Origin: CAVXEH01 sp963805645 | Lineage (GTDB): Bacteria > Chloroflexota > Limnocylindria > QHBO01 | NCBI GenBank assembly: GCA_963805645.1 | Contig: CAWDVA010000008.1 | Span: 62,001-126,000, forward strand | Direction: 5' to 3' | Length of the DNA: 64,000 nt | Part shown: in pieces, positions 52,553 through 61,213 of the stretch | Layout of the letters: each line of letters starts with the position of its first letter | Numbering within the stretch: the first letter of the stretch is position 1 | The notes under the pieces: generated by a model | Database searches by the model: none | What the model was told of the DNA's origin: nothing | The model's input: the letters and a program-made list of their open reading frames with translations, nothing else | Program-made: the position numbers and the translations under genes

Positions 52553-54220
52553 ATGGCGACGACCACCCTTTCCCCGCGGACGGACAGCTACCGCCGATCC
52601 TGGGTCTTTGACTGGCTGACCACGGTCGACCACAAGAAGATCGGGATCATGTACATCGTCAACTCGTTCCTGTTCTTCTTCCTGGCCGGGATCCTGGCCC
52701 TGGCGGTGCGGAGCGAGCTGGCGGTCCCCGGCCTCCAGTTCCTCGACGATCGCACGTACAACGAGGCGTTCACGATGCACGGGACGATCATGATCTTCCT
52801 GTTCGTCGTGCCGGTCCTCGCCGGATTCGCCAACTACATCGTGCCGCTCCAGATCGGCGCGCCGGACATGGCCTTCCCCCGCATCAACGCGCTCTCGTTC
52901 TGGCTCCTGCCGCTGGGCGGCGGGCTGATCCTGTCCGGCTACCTGTTCGGCGGGGCGGCGGCCGAGGGATGGACCGGCTACGCGCCGCTCTCCGGGCCGA
53001 ACTACTCGTCCGGCGTGGGCACCGACCTGTGGCTCATCGGCCTGATCCTGGTGGGGACCGCCTCCATCCTGGGCTCCATCAACTTCATCGCCACGATCTT
53101 CAAGATGCGCGCGCCGGGGATGACCCTGTTCCGCATGCCCATCTTCGTGTGGACCGTGCTCGTCACCGCCACCCTGATCCTGCTGGCCACGCCGGTCCTG
53201 ACCGCCGGCCTGATCGCGCTCTTCGTCGACCGCAACTACGGCGGGAGCTTCTTCGAGCCGGCGACCGGCGGCAACCCGATCCTGTGGCAGCACATCTTCT
53301 GGTTCTTCGGCCACCCGGAGGTCTACATCGTCATCCTGCCGGCGATGGGCGTGGTGAGCGAGGTGCTGCCCACGTTCAGCCGCAAGCCGCTCTTCGGCTA
53401 TCGGGCCTTCGTCTTCGCCACCATCGCCATCGGCCTGCTCAGCTTCAGCGTCTGGGCGCACCACATGTTCACCACCGGCGTCGTCTTCCTGCCGTTCTTC
53501 AGCTTCATGACCGCGCTCATCGCGGTGCCGACCGGCGTGAAGATGTTCAACTGGATCGCGACCATGTTCCGCGGCTCGATCAGCTTCACCACCGCCATGC
53601 TCTTCGCGGTCGGATTCCTGGCGATGTTCCTGATCGGCGGGATCAGCGGCGTGATGATGGCCGAGGCGCCCATCGACTTCCACCTGCAGGACACCTACTT
53701 CGCGGTGGCCCACCTGCACTACGTCTTCTTCGGCGGGTCGGTCATGGGCGTCTTCGCCGCCACGTACTACTGGTTCCCCAAGATGTTCGGGCGGCGCCTG
53801 AACGAGCGCCTTGGCAAGGTCCACTTCTGGCTGATGCTGATTGGCTTCAACCTGACCTTCTTCCCCATGCACATGCTGGGGATCCAGGGCATGCCTCGGC
53901 GGATCGCCGACTACTCGCCCGACGCCGGCTGGACGGTTCTGAACTTCATCTCGACGATTGGCGCCTTCACCATCGCCGTCTCGATCCTGCCGTTCCTGGT
54001 GAACATCGTGGCGACGTTCATCAACGGCGAGCAGGTCGGCGACGATCCGTGGGAGGGGAACACCCTGGAGTGGGCGACCAGCTCGCCGCCGCCGCCGTAC
54101 AACTTCGACCGCATTCCGCCCATCCGATCCGAGCGTCCGGTCTTCGACCTGCGCCACAAGCATGACCGCGATCGCCTCGCCGGCGAGGCCGCGCTGACCA
54201 CCGTGGAGGAGCACGCATGA
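52553..54220 (+). CDS. coxA: Cytochrome c oxidase subunit I (A1-type)
   Basis: 555 aa, 12 TM helices. Ligands: FTMHGTIMIFL (heme a His), WFFGHPEVYIVILP (CuB His, cross-linked Tyr and the A1-type Glu), WAHHMFTTG (two CuB His) and AVAHLHYVFFGG (heme a3 and heme a His). TGVKMFNWIATM marks the K-channel region. It reduces O2 to water and pumps protons, using heme A from the CtaA-CtaB fusion. It begins 15 bp after coxB and is ATGA-coupled to coxC. Confidence 0.96.
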   Translation: MATTTLSPRTDSYRRSWVFDWLTTVDHKKIGIMYIVNSFLFFFLAGILALAVRSELAVPGLQFLDDRTYNEAFTMHGTIMIFLFVVPVLAGFANYIVPLQIGAPDMAFPRINALSFWLLPLGGGLILSGYLFGGAAAEGWTGYAPLSGPNYSSGVGTDLWLIGLILVGTASILGSINFIATIFKMRAPGMTLFRMPIFVWTVLVTATLILLATPVLTAGLIALFVDRNYGGSFFEPATGGNPILWQHIFWFFGHPEVYIVILPAMGVVSEVLPTFSRKPLFGYRAFVFATIAIGLLSFSVWAHHMFTTGVVFLPFFSFMTALIAVPTGVKMFNWIATMFRGSISFTTAMLFAVGFLAMFLIGGISGVMMAEAPIDFHLQDTYFAVAHLHYVFFGGSVMGVFAATYYWFPKMFGRRLNERLGKVHFWLMLIGFNLTFFPMHMLGIQGMPRRIADYSPDAGWTVLNFISTIGAFTIAVSILPFLVNIVATFINGEQVGDDPWEGNTLEWATSSPPPPYNFDRIPPIRSERPVFDLRHKHDRDRLAGEAALTTVEEHA

Positions 54221-54834
54221 GCGCCGAGGCACCGGCCGTCCAGACCCACACCGCCTCGGCGGCCGCCCAGCACCGGTCCGCCGGGATGCCCACCCCGCTG
54301 CTGGGGATGCTGCTGTTCATCGCCAGCGAGGTGATGTTCTTCGGCGGGCTCTTCGCCGCCTACTTCAACAGCCGCGCGACGCACCAGGGGCCCTGGGGTC
54401 CGCCGCCATCGGCTCCGCCGCTCGAGATCCTGCCCATCGCGCTGCCCATCACCATCATCCTGGTCAGCTCCAGCTTCACGATGCAGCTGGCGGTGTGGGC
54501 GATCCGTCGCGGCGACCAGGCCCGCATGCGGTTCTGGATCGGCGTCACCCTGGCCCTGGGCGTGATCTTCCTTGCCGGCCAGCTGTACGACTACTCGCAG
54601 CTGGGCTTCGGCATCGGCGACGGGATCTTCGGGACGACCTTCTACACGCTCACCGGATTCCACGGCGCCCACGTGTTCGGTGGCGCCATTGGCCTGACCA
54701 TCCTCCTCGCGCGCGGCATGCAGGGCCAGTTCAGCCAGCGTAACCACGTGGCGGTGGAGGCCATCAGCATGTACTGGCACTTCGTCGACGTGGTGTGGAT
54801 CGCGCTCTTCACCACCCTGTACTTCCTTCGCTAG
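54217..54834 (+). CDS. coxC: Cytochrome c oxidase subunit III
   Basis: 205 aa, five TM helices. Family blocks: MLLFIASEVMFFGGLFAAYFNSR near residue 30, FYTLTGFHGAHVFGGAIGL near 145 and AISMYWHFVDVVWIALF at the end. It lacks the first two helices of the mitochondrial form, which is common in bacteria. The ATG overlaps the coxA stop as ATGA. It stabilises subunit I and proton uptake. Confidence 0.94.
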   Translation: MSAEAPAVQTHTASAAAQHRSAGMPTPLLGMLLFIASEVMFFGGLFAAYFNSRATHQGPWGPPPSAPPLEILPIALPITIILVSSSFTMQLAVWAIRRGDQARMRFWIGVTLALGVIFLAGQLYDYSQLGFGIGDGIFGTTFYTLTGFHGAHVFGGAIGLTILLARGMQGQFSQRNHVAVEAISMYWHFVDVVWIALFTTLYFLR

Positions 54835-54848
54835 CGCAGGACGACCGC

Positions 54849-55193
54849 ATGACCGATACGCAGCTCGGCTACCTGATCATCGGGATCGGCATCCTGTTCG
54901 TGCTGGGTCTCGTCTTCGCCGTCTCGAGCCGTGTTCCAGCCGGGGCGCGGCCGTCGCCGCCGACCGGCGTCCACCTCCCGTCCCCGAGCCTGCTGCCGGT
55001 CATCCTCTCGGTTGGCGCCGGGCTGCTCGGCGCCGGGCTCGCCTTCAAGCCGGACAGCCAGATCATGAACTGGTTCCTGGGGATCCCCGGCCTGCTGGTG
55101 ATCGTCTACGGCGCCGTGGGCTGGGTCCGCGCCGCCGGCAACGAGTGGCACGACACCGAACGCGGACCGCACGACGACGCCAAGGGGCACTGA
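54849..55193 (+). CDS. Small membrane protein of the cox operon
   Basis: 114 aa with three TM helices (QLGYLIIGIGILFVLGLVF at the N-terminus, LLPVILSVGAGLLGAGLAF near 50, NWFLGIPGLLVIVYGAVGWV near 75) and an acidic, His-containing tail (NEWHDTERGPHDD). It takes the place of a subunit IV, but I see no clear homology. Fourteen bases separate it from coxC, and its TGA abuts the next ATG. It is probably an oxidase subunit or assembly helper. Confidence 0.65.
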   Translation: MTDTQLGYLIIGIGILFVLGLVFAVSSRVPAGARPSPPTGVHLPSPSLLPVILSVGAGLLGAGLAFKPDSQIMNWFLGIPGLLVIVYGAVGWVRAAGNEWHDTERGPHDDAKGH

Positions 55194-55781
55194 ATGGCTG
55201 CGGTCCCGGCGAGCGAGGCGGGGGGCGTGCCCGTCGCCGCGGCGCGCCGGCGCCGGCTCCCCCTCGCGTACCTGGTGGCGGCGTCCGTGCTGCCGCTCAT
55301 CCTGCTGGCGGTCCTGGGCTGGCGCCTGCTCGTCGCTCAGCCGGCGACGCCTGCGGCCACCATCGGCGCGGTGGCACCGGGCTTCACCCTCACCGACCTC
55401 GACGGGAAGACTGTTTCGCTCGCCGACCTGCGCGGACACCCGGTCATCGTCAACTTCTGGGCGAGCTGGTGCGGGCCCTGCATCGAGGAGTTCCCGCTCC
55501 TGCAGCAGGCGGCCACGGCACATGCGGCCGACGGCCTCGTGGTCGTGGGCATCGTCTTCTCCGACCGCGCCGATGCCGCGCGAGCGTTCATGACGAAGAT
55601 GGGCGCCGACTGGCCGACCGCCATGGATCCGGGTGGCAGCGTGGCGGCGGACTACGGGATCTACGCGCCACCCGACACCTTCTTCATCGACCGCACCGGC
55701 GTGATCGCCGGGCGGCAGATCGGCCAGCTCAGCCAGCAGGACCTGGCGCGCCAGCTGGACACCATCCTGGGCAAGGAGTAA
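55194..55781 (+). CDS. Membrane-anchored thioredoxin-like protein (TlpA/ResA/CcmG type)
   Basis: 195 aa. One N-terminal TM helix (30-48) is followed by an extracytoplasmic thioredoxin domain: APGFTLTDLDGKTVSLADLRG near residue 60 and VNFWASWCGPCIEEFPLL near 84 with the CGPC active site. GIYAPPDTFFIDRTGVI near 158 holds the cis-Pro. Proteins of this type reduce cytochrome c apoproteins or the CuA cysteines. Its place in the cox operon favours CuA or oxidase maturation. The ATG directly follows the stop of the gene before. Confidence 0.9.
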   Translation: MAAVPASEAGGVPVAAARRRRLPLAYLVAASVLPLILLAVLGWRLLVAQPATPAATIGAVAPGFTLTDLDGKTVSLADLRGHPVIVNFWASWCGPCIEEFPLLQQAATAHAADGLVVVGIVFSDRADAARAFMTKMGADWPTAMDPGGSVAADYGIYAPPDTFFIDRTGVIAGRQIGQLSQQDLARQLDTILGKE

Positions 55782-55793
55782 CCATTCACGCCA

Positions 55794-55997
55794 ATGGAAC
55801 CCAACCTTCCCGCGAAGCCGGACGCCCACGCAGGCCAGGTGATCGATACGATCCACGACCTGCACCCGGACCATCGCGATCCCCAGCAGCAGACGGTCCA
55901 GCAGAACCTGTGGGTGGCCATGCTCCCGCTGGCGATCATCGCGTTCGCGGTGCTCGTCTTCGTGGCGGCCGCCTGGACGATCCTGGTCGCCGGGTGA
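55794..55997 (+). CDS. Small single-TM protein
   Basis: 67 aa. A soluble N-terminus rich in His and Asp (DAHAGQVIDTIHDLHPDHRD) could bind metal, followed by one C-terminal TM helix (MLPLAIIAFAVLVFVAAAWTIL). I know no family. It lies 12 bp after the TlpA-like gene and 10 bp before the ABC ATPase, so it belongs to the same unit. Confidence 0.6.
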   Translation: MEPNLPAKPDAHAGQVIDTIHDLHPDHRDPQQQTVQQNLWVAMLPLAIIAFAVLVFVAAAWTILVAG

Positions 55998-56007
55998 CGG
56001 CGCCTCG

Positions 56008-57072
56008 GTGACGGACACCGAGCTCGCTTCGGCCGACGCCTCAGAGTCCTCGCGGACCGCGACGCCCACGACGCAGGCATCGCCCGCGGCGCTCGTCGCA
56101 CCAGCGGTGCGGGTGAGCGGGCTGCGCAAGTCCTACGGCAGCCTCGAGGCCGTCCGCGGCATCGACCTGGAGATTGCGCGCGGCGAGGTCTTCGCTCTCC
56201 TGGGTCCCAACGGCGCCGGCAAGACGACCACGGTCGAGATCCTGGAGGGCTACCGCCGGCGCGACGCCGGGGAGGCACAGGTCCTGGGCGAGGACCCAGA
56301 GCCGAACCACCGCAGCCTGAAGGAGCGGGTGGGCATCGTCCTGCAGCAGTCCGGGACGCCCGGATACCTCACCGTTCGCGAGGTCGTGTCGATGGTGGGC
56401 GGCTATTACCCGCGTCCGCGCCGTGCTGACGAGGTGATCGAGCTGGTGGGGCTGCGCGAGGCGGCGGACCGGCGGCTCGTGCGGCTCTCCGGCGGCCAGC
56501 GGCGGCGCGTCGACCTGGCGCTGGCGCTGGTCGGCGACCCGGAGCTGCTCTTCCTGGACGAGCCGACCACGGGGTTCGATCCCTCCGCCCGGCGCGGGGC
56601 ATGGGAGATCGTGCGGAACCTGGCCGGCCTGGGCAAGACCATCTTCCTCACCACGCACTTCATGGACGAGGCGCAGGCACTCGCCGACCGCGTGGCGATC
56701 ATAGCCGCGGGGCGGATCGTGGCCAGCGGCACGCCGGACGGCATCGGCGCGCGCGCGACGAACTCGGCGGTCATCCGCTTCGGGCTGGCGGACGGCGCCG
56801 TTCCGCCCGCGGAGCTGGGTTCCGTGCGCGCCGACGGCGGCGGCTGGCAGATCGAGACCGGGTCGCCGACGCGGGTGCTCCACGAGCTGACGGGCTGGGC
56901 GGTGGCGCAGAAGCTCGAGCTCGACCGCCTCGAGGTGCGGCGTCCCAGCCTGGAGGACGTCTACCTGGAGCTGACCGGCGCCCAGACCGCGGATGCGGAC
57001 GCGGATGCGGCCGCGGCTGCGGGCCAGCCGGGATCACGCCGCCGCCGTCGGCGACGTGGAGGCGGCCGATGA
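56008..57072 (+). CDS. ABC exporter ATPase
   Basis: 354 aa from a GTG at 56008. Walker A GPNGAGKTTTVEIL near residue 68, Q-loop IVLQQSGTPGYLTVREVV near 112, signature RLSGGQRRRVDLALAL near 160, Walker B LLFLDEPTTGFDP near 182 and TTHFMDEAQAL near 216. The C-terminal regulatory part ends RRPSLEDVYLELTG. After that comes a tail of alternating Ala/Asp and then Arg-rich residues (GSRRRRRRRGGGR), low in complexity. It is ATGA-coupled to the permease and probably exports a lipid, drug or small molecule; a role in oxidase assembly is possible from context only. Confidence 0.9.
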   Translation: MTDTELASADASESSRTATPTTQASPAALVAPAVRVSGLRKSYGSLEAVRGIDLEIARGEVFALLGPNGAGKTTTVEILEGYRRRDAGEAQVLGEDPEPNHRSLKERVGIVLQQSGTPGYLTVREVVSMVGGYYPRPRRADEVIELVGLREAADRRLVRLSGGQRRRVDLALALVGDPELLFLDEPTTGFDPSARRGAWEIVRNLAGLGKTIFLTTHFMDEAQALADRVAIIAAGRIVASGTPDGIGARATNSAVIRFGLADGAVPPAELGSVRADGGGWQIETGSPTRVLHELTGWAVAQKLELDRLEVRRPSLEDVYLELTGAQTADADADAAAAAGQPGSRRRRRRRGGGR

Positions 57073-57830
57073 GCTCCGTCGCCCTCGCGGTCCGCCAGGT
57101 CGCCTACGAGAACCGCGCGTTCTGGCGCAACCCGGCGGCGGCATTCTTCACGTTCGTCTTCCCGCTGATGTTCATGGTCCTCTTCAACGTCCTCTTCGGC
57201 GGGAACCGCTCGGCCGGGGTGCCGGTCTCGGAGTTCTACACTCCCGCGGTGATCGCCTTCGCGGTGATCACCGCGACGTACACGAACATCGCGATGATGG
57301 TCACCGTCGCCCGCGACAACGGCATTCTCAAGCGGATGCGTGGCACGCCGCTGCCGCCGTGGGTCTACCTGGCGGGCCGGATCGTGCACGCCGTGCTGGT
57401 GGCGGGCCTGCTCGTCGTCATCGTCGCCGCCTTCGGCGCCATCTTCTACGACGTCCGCTTCCCCTGGGACCGGCTGCCGGCCCTGGTCCTGACCCTGATC
57501 GTGGGCGCCGCGAGCTTCTGCGCCCTGGGCCTGGCGATCGCCGGCGTCATCCCCAACGCGGACTCGGCGCCAGCCATCGTCCAGTTCAGCGTCCTGCCCC
57601 TCACCTTCGTCAGCAACGTCTTCATCGACATGCGCGGGGCGCCCGCCTGGATCAACACCTTCAGCGAGGTCTTCCCGGTGCGGCACCTCGCGGATGCGTT
57701 GCTGGGCATCTACAACCCGGCCACCACCGGTGCCGGCTTCGCATGGGCCGACCTGCTGGTCCTGGCGCTGTGGGGCGCCGGCGGCCTGCTGGTGGCGCTC
57801 CGCTTCTTCAGCTGGGAGCCGCGGACCTAG
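57069..57830 (+). CDS. ABC-2 exporter permease
   Basis: 253 aa, six TM helices: NRAFWRNPAAAFFTFVFPLMF near residue 14, a VSEFYTPAVIAFAVITATYTNIA stretch near 52, RDNGILKRMRGTPLPPWVYL near 84 (coupling helix), and FIDMRGAPAWINTFSEVFPVRH near 185. This is the ABC2_membrane family. It should dimerise under the ATPase encoded just upstream. The substrate is unknown. Confidence 0.9.
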   Translation: MSSVALAVRQVAYENRAFWRNPAAAFFTFVFPLMFMVLFNVLFGGNRSAGVPVSEFYTPAVIAFAVITATYTNIAMMVTVARDNGILKRMRGTPLPPWVYLAGRIVHAVLVAGLLVVIVAAFGAIFYDVRFPWDRLPALVLTLIVGAASFCALGLAIAGVIPNADSAPAIVQFSVLPLTFVSNVFIDMRGAPAWINTFSEVFPVRHLADALLGIYNPATTGAGFAWADLLVLALWGAGGLLVALRFFSWEPRT

Positions 57831-57959
57831 GCCCTGGCCATCGGCCCTCGCCGCCCGCCGGCGCAGGATCGGGCTACCGCGATCCCCGAGTCGGCGCTAT
57901 CCTGCGCCCAAGGTCACCGCGCCTGGGTGCGGCGCGGACCCACGCAGAGCGAGGACCCG

Positions 57960-58421
57960 ATGTCGCGCATGGTTCCCTGGGGACGTCGACCGGCGACGCG
58001 CGCCGGACTGCTGATAGTCACCGCGGTGCTCGCGGTATCCCTTGCCGCGTGCGGCGGTGGGGGCGGCGGAGGCGGAGGTGGCTCCAACACGAAGATCCAC
58101 GTCCTGCTCATCAACCACACCCAGGCGGACGTGAACGTCACCTCGAGCAGTGGCGCTCCGCTCAGCTCCAGCCAGGACCAGCCGCCGATCGCCAGCTGCA
58201 AGTCCGGGATCATCGACTTCCCGCTGACCGATCCGTTCACCATCAGCGTCGACGGCAAGGTCGTCATCGACAGCACGCAGCTGCCGGCGGGGATCCCGAA
58301 TGGTGGCCAGTCCGACGTGGTGACCCAGATCGACGCCAACAAGGACGGCTCGGTCGTCTTCGACTCGGTCCGGGTGGGATCCAAGATCTCGCCGCCGGCC
58401 GAGCTGGGGATCTGCTACTAG
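57960..58421 (+). CDS. Small lipoprotein with a polyglycine linker
   Basis: 153 aa. A lipoprotein signal (LLIVTAVLAVSLAAC) places the lipidated Cys near residue 31, followed by ten glycines in a row, then one small beta-rich domain (IHVLLINHTQADVNVTSSS, DPFTISVDGKVVIDS). Two cysteines (near 85 and at the penultimate residue) may pair. The ATG at 57960 has GAGGA upstream, and TATCCT at 57899-57904 is a possible -10. I do not recognise a family. Confidence 0.65.
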   Translation: MSRMVPWGRRPATRAGLLIVTAVLAVSLAACGGGGGGGGGGSNTKIHVLLINHTQADVNVTSSSGAPLSSSQDQPPIASCKSGIIDFPLTDPFTISVDGKVVIDSTQLPAGIPNGGQSDVVTQIDANKDGSVVFDSVRVGSKISPPAELGICY

Positions 58422-58440
58422 GCCACGACACGCGGATCGG

Positions 58441-58469
58441 CGCCGGCGGGTTCGCCCGTCAGGCCGGCG
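58441..58469. terminator. Hairpin with a TTCG tetraloop between convergent genes
   Basis: An inner stem CGGG-TTCG-CCCG (58447-58458) lies inside an outer CGCCGG/CCGGCG pair (58441-58446 with 58464-58469). It spans the region between the lipoprotein and ispG stops. Confidence 0.55.
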
Positions 58470-59709
58470 TGACGTCCTGGGCGGCGGCGCTCCCCGGCTC
58501 CGGGAAGCGCCGCGCGACGTAGGCGTCGAGGATCTCCAGGAAGCGCGGCACGATGTCGTCGCCGCGCAGGGTCTCGGTCTTCTCGCCGTCCACGAAGACC
58601 GGCGCCACCGGCTCCTCGAAGGTGCCGGGCAGGCTGATGCCGATGTCCGCGTGGCGGCTCTCGCCGGGTCCGTTGACGACGCAGCCCATGACCGCCACCC
58701 GGAGCTCCTCGACGCCGGGGTGATGCTCGCGCCAGGACGGCATCTGCTCGCGCAGGTGGGCCCCGATGTCGCGGGCCATCTCCTGGAAGAAGGTGGAGGT
58801 CGTCCGTCCGCAGCCGGGACAGGCGCTGACCTGGGGCGCGAAGCTGCGCAGGCCCAGCGACTGCAGCACCTGCTGGGCGACTGCGACCTCCTCGGTGCGG
58901 TCGCCGCCGGGCGACGGGGTGAGGCTGACCCGGATGGTGTCGCCGATCCCGCGCTGGAGCATGATGGCCAGGGCGGCGGTGCTGGCGATGATGCCCCGCG
59001 ATCCCATCCCGGCCTCGGTGAGCCCCAGGTGCAGCGGGTAGTCGCAGCGCGCCGCCAGGCGGGTGTAGACCTCCACGAGGTCCTGCACCCCGCTGACCTT
59101 CGCCGAGATGACGATGCCGTCGTGCGGCTGGCCCAGCTCCTCTGCAAGCTCGGCGGAGCGCAGGGCGGACGCGATCATCGCCTCGATCATCACCTCGCGG
59201 CTGTCCACCGGCGCCGGCGAGGCCGCGTTGGCGTCCATCATCTCGGTCAGGAGCTGCTGGTCGAGCGAGCCCCAGTTCACGCCGATGCGGACCGGCTTGG
59301 CGTTGGCGACCGCGATCTCGATGATCCGCGCGAAGTTCGTGTCGCGGTGCCGGGCACCCACGTTGCCCGGGTTGATCCGGTACTTCGCCAGCGCGGCGGC
59401 GCAGGCGGGGTGCTTCGCGAGCAGCAGGTGGCCGTTGTAGTGGAAGTCGCCGACCAGCGGCACGTCGACGCCCAGCCGGTCGAGCTTCTCGCGGATGACC
59501 GGAACCGCCCGGGCAGCCTCGTCGTTGTTGACCGTCACCCGGACGATCTCGCTGCCCGCATGGGCGAGCTGGGCGACCTGGAGGGCGGTGGCATCGGGGT
59601 CGGCGGTATCGGTGTTCGTCATCGACTGGACGACGACGGGGTGATCGGAGCCGATGGCGACGTCACCGACGTGCACGGTGGTGGTGGTGCGGCGTGGAAC
59701 GGGGGTCAT
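58459..59709 (-). CDS. ispG: 4-hydroxy-3-methylbut-2-enyl diphosphate synthase (IspG/GcpE)
   Basis: 416 aa. It has VHVGDVAIGSDHPVVVQSMTNTDT at the N-terminus, VPLVGDFHYNGHLLL near 90, YRINPGNVGARHR near 115 and VRIGVNWGSLDQQLL near 145. Toward the C-terminus, VSACPGCGRTT near 296 and AVMGCVVNGPGESRHADIGIS near 345 carry the three cysteines of the 4Fe-4S cluster. It performs the penultimate step of the MEP pathway to isoprenoids, which also feeds menaquinone and heme A side chains. The start at 59709 is set by a TACCAT -10 box 9 nt upstream. Confidence 0.95.
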   Translation of the reverse strand: MTPVPRRTTTTVHVGDVAIGSDHPVVVQSMTNTDTADPDATALQVAQLAHAGSEIVRVTVNNDEAARAVPVIREKLDRLGVDVPLVGDFHYNGHLLLAKHPACAAALAKYRINPGNVGARHRDTNFARIIEIAVANAKPVRIGVNWGSLDQQLLTEMMDANAASPAPVDSREVMIEAMIASALRSAELAEELGQPHDGIVISAKVSGVQDLVEVYTRLAARCDYPLHLGLTEAGMGSRGIIASTAALAIMLQRGIGDTIRVSLTPSPGGDRTEEVAVAQQVLQSLGLRSFAPQVSACPGCGRTTSTFFQEMARDIGAHLREQMPSWREHHPGVEELRVAVMGCVVNGPGESRHADIGISLPGTFEEPVAPVFVDGEKTETLRGDDIVPRFLEILDAYVARRFPEPGSAAAQDVTPA

Positions 59710-59718
59710 CTCGTGCTG

Positions 59719-59724
59719 ATGGTA
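59719..59724 (-). promoter_or_regulatory. -10 box (TACCAT) for ispG
   Basis: On the minus strand it ends 9 nt before the ATG at 59709, so the leader is at most about 3 nt. Confidence 0.5.
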
Positions 59725-59833
59725 TCGGCCCGGGGCCCGGCACGCCACGGGCAGGCCCGGTCGGAGGGCATCCACGCGACGGGTGCCCCGTGATCCGTCA
59801 CGCCCGCTTCACGACATCGTCACGAGTCCCGAC

Positions 59834-59839
59834 TAGGAT
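59834..59839 (+). promoter_or_regulatory. -10 box (TAGGAT) for the thiol-redox lipoprotein, leaderless start
   Basis: TAGGAT ends 7 nt before the ATG at 59847. Confidence 0.55.
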
Positions 59840-59846
59840 CGGGCCC

Positions 59847-60461
59847 ATGCATCGTGCCGTGGCTGCCCTGGTCCTCGCCGCCTTCGCCCTGGCCGCCTGC
59901 TCCGCGGGCAGCGGGCCGTCTGGCTCGACCCCGACGCCACTGCCGGGCGCGGCGACCGGAACGCCCGCCTCGTCCCGGGCGCCCGCGAGCCAGGGCGTGG
60001 CAGGTTCGTCGGGGCCGGTCCTCGGCACTGATCCGCTCCACGCCATGCAGCTCCTCGACGTGACCGACGATGCGATGCTGACCATCGGCGCCCTTGCCGC
60101 GCAGCGCCCGGTGCTGCTCGAGACCATGGCCATCTGGTGCACGAACTGCCGGATGCAGCAGGACCAGGTCAAGGACGCGCACGCCAGTGCCGATTTCGTC
60201 TCGATCTCCCTGGACGTGGACCCGACGGAGCTGCCCGGTGACCTCAAGTCCTACGCGGCCCAGCACGGCTATGACTGGCACTTCGCCAAGGCCACTGCGG
60301 CGCTCGCCAAGCAGCTGCGCGACCGGTTCGGGACCGCCGTCCTGAACCCGCCCTCCACGCCCAAGATCCTGTTCCGCCCCGATGGCAGCGTGACGGCGCT
60401 CGAATTCAACAGGATCTACTCGGCCGCCGATCTCGCCGCGCTGGTCAACGGCGGCTCATGA
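59847..60461 (+). CDS. Thioredoxin-like lipoprotein
   Basis: 204 aa. The lipobox ALAAC sits near residue 18, then a Ser/Thr/Pro-rich linker (20-55). The thioredoxin-type domain has the active site AIWCTNCRMQQDQV near 97 and a cis-Pro region NPPSTPKILF near 168. The start at 59847 is set by the -10 box and gives a clean signal peptide. Its stop overlaps the ccdA-like start (ATGA). CcdA would pass reducing power across the membrane to this CTNC protein. Confidence 0.88.
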   Translation: MHRAVAALVLAAFALAACSAGSGPSGSTPTPLPGAATGTPASSRAPASQGVAGSSGPVLGTDPLHAMQLLDVTDDAMLTIGALAAQRPVLLETMAIWCTNCRMQQDQVKDAHASADFVSISLDVDPTELPGDLKSYAAQHGYDWHFAKATAALAKQLRDRFGTAVLNPPSTPKILFRPDGSVTALEFNRIYSAADLAALVNGGS

Positions 60462-61162
60462 GCGACCTGGTGGTCGCCTTCGCAGGCGGGCTGGCGGCCA
60501 CGGTGACGCCCTGCATCCTGCCGCTCTATCCCGCCTTCCTCGCGTTCCTGGTCGGTGGGTCGGGTGCCCCGACCATGGCCATCGCGGGAGGCTCGCCACC
60601 GCCGTCGTCGCGGCGCCTGGCGCCATCGGTCGCCGCCGTGATGGTGCTCGCGGGCGTCCTGGTCGGGATGGTCGCCATCGGCGCGGTCTTCGCCCTGCTG
60701 TCGACGAGCCTCACCCGCTTCATCGGCGTGATCCTGCCGATCGCGGACGGGCTGCTCGTGCTCCTGGGGATCCTGCTCGTTGCCGGGCGCAACCCGTTCG
60801 CCCGCCTGCCGCAGATCTCGCCTGCCGGCTTTGGTCGCTTTGGCCCCGTGGCCGGAGCGTTCCTCTATGGCCTGCTGTTCGCTCCCATCGCCATCCCGTG
60901 CAGCGGGCCGCTCATCGTGGCGATCTTCGCCTACTCGCTGACGGTCGGGGACGTCGCGGCCCAGCTCGGCTTCTTCGTTGTCTTCGGCCTTGGCTTCGGC
61001 CTCCCGCTCCTCCTCCTCGGGTTCGTGGCTCAGTGGCGCGGTGCCCAGATCACCCGGGCCATCGTGCGCTGGGAGCGCCCCATCGGCGTCGTGCTCGGCC
61101 TGGCCCTGGTGGCGGTGGGAATCTGGGACTTCGTCATCAACCGCGGGACCCTCATCGGGTGA
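60458..61162 (+). CDS. ccdA: CcdA-like thiol-electron transporter
   Basis: 234 aa, six TM helices. The two redox cysteines lie in TPCILPLYPAFLAFL near residue 18 and FAPIAIPCSGPLIVAIFAYS near 140, the positions typical of CcdA/DsbD-beta. It moves electrons from cytoplasmic thioredoxin to thiol proteins outside, such as its coupled partner lipoprotein and the TlpA-like protein in the cox operon. It starts at the ATG overlapping the lipoprotein stop. trxB follows 51 bp later with its own promoter. Confidence 0.9.
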   Translation: MSDLVVAFAGGLAATVTPCILPLYPAFLAFLVGGSGAPTMAIAGGSPPPSSRRLAPSVAAVMVLAGVLVGMVAIGAVFALLSTSLTRFIGVILPIADGLLVLLGILLVAGRNPFARLPQISPAGFGRFGPVAGAFLYGLLFAPIAIPCSGPLIVAIFAYSLTVGDVAAQLGFFVVFGLGFGLPLLLLGFVAQWRGAQITRAIVRWERPIGVVLGLALVAVGIWDFVINRGTLIG

Positions 61163-61198
61163 GCCACCGGTGCGCGGGGAGGCGTTCGACGACTCTGC

Positions 61199-61204
61199 TA
61201 CGCT
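61199..61204 (+). promoter_or_regulatory. -10 box (TACGCT) for trxB
   Basis: TACGCT ends 9 nt before the ATG at 61214; the leader is expected to be about 3 nt. Confidence 0.5.
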
Positions 61205-61213
61205 GAGCTCACC

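Noticed and set aside
52247..54232. A 661-codon minus-strand frame opposite coxB-coxA, and a 778-codon one at 27164-29500 opposite the LLM-MenA fusion
   Set aside because: Both are mirror images of strongly conserved genes, rich in Arg, His and Glu, with no family match.
57998..58090. GGC/GGT/GGA run after the lipobox as a microsatellite
   Set aside because: It encodes a ten-glycine linker in a clear lipoprotein. A flexible linker after the lipidated Cys is common.
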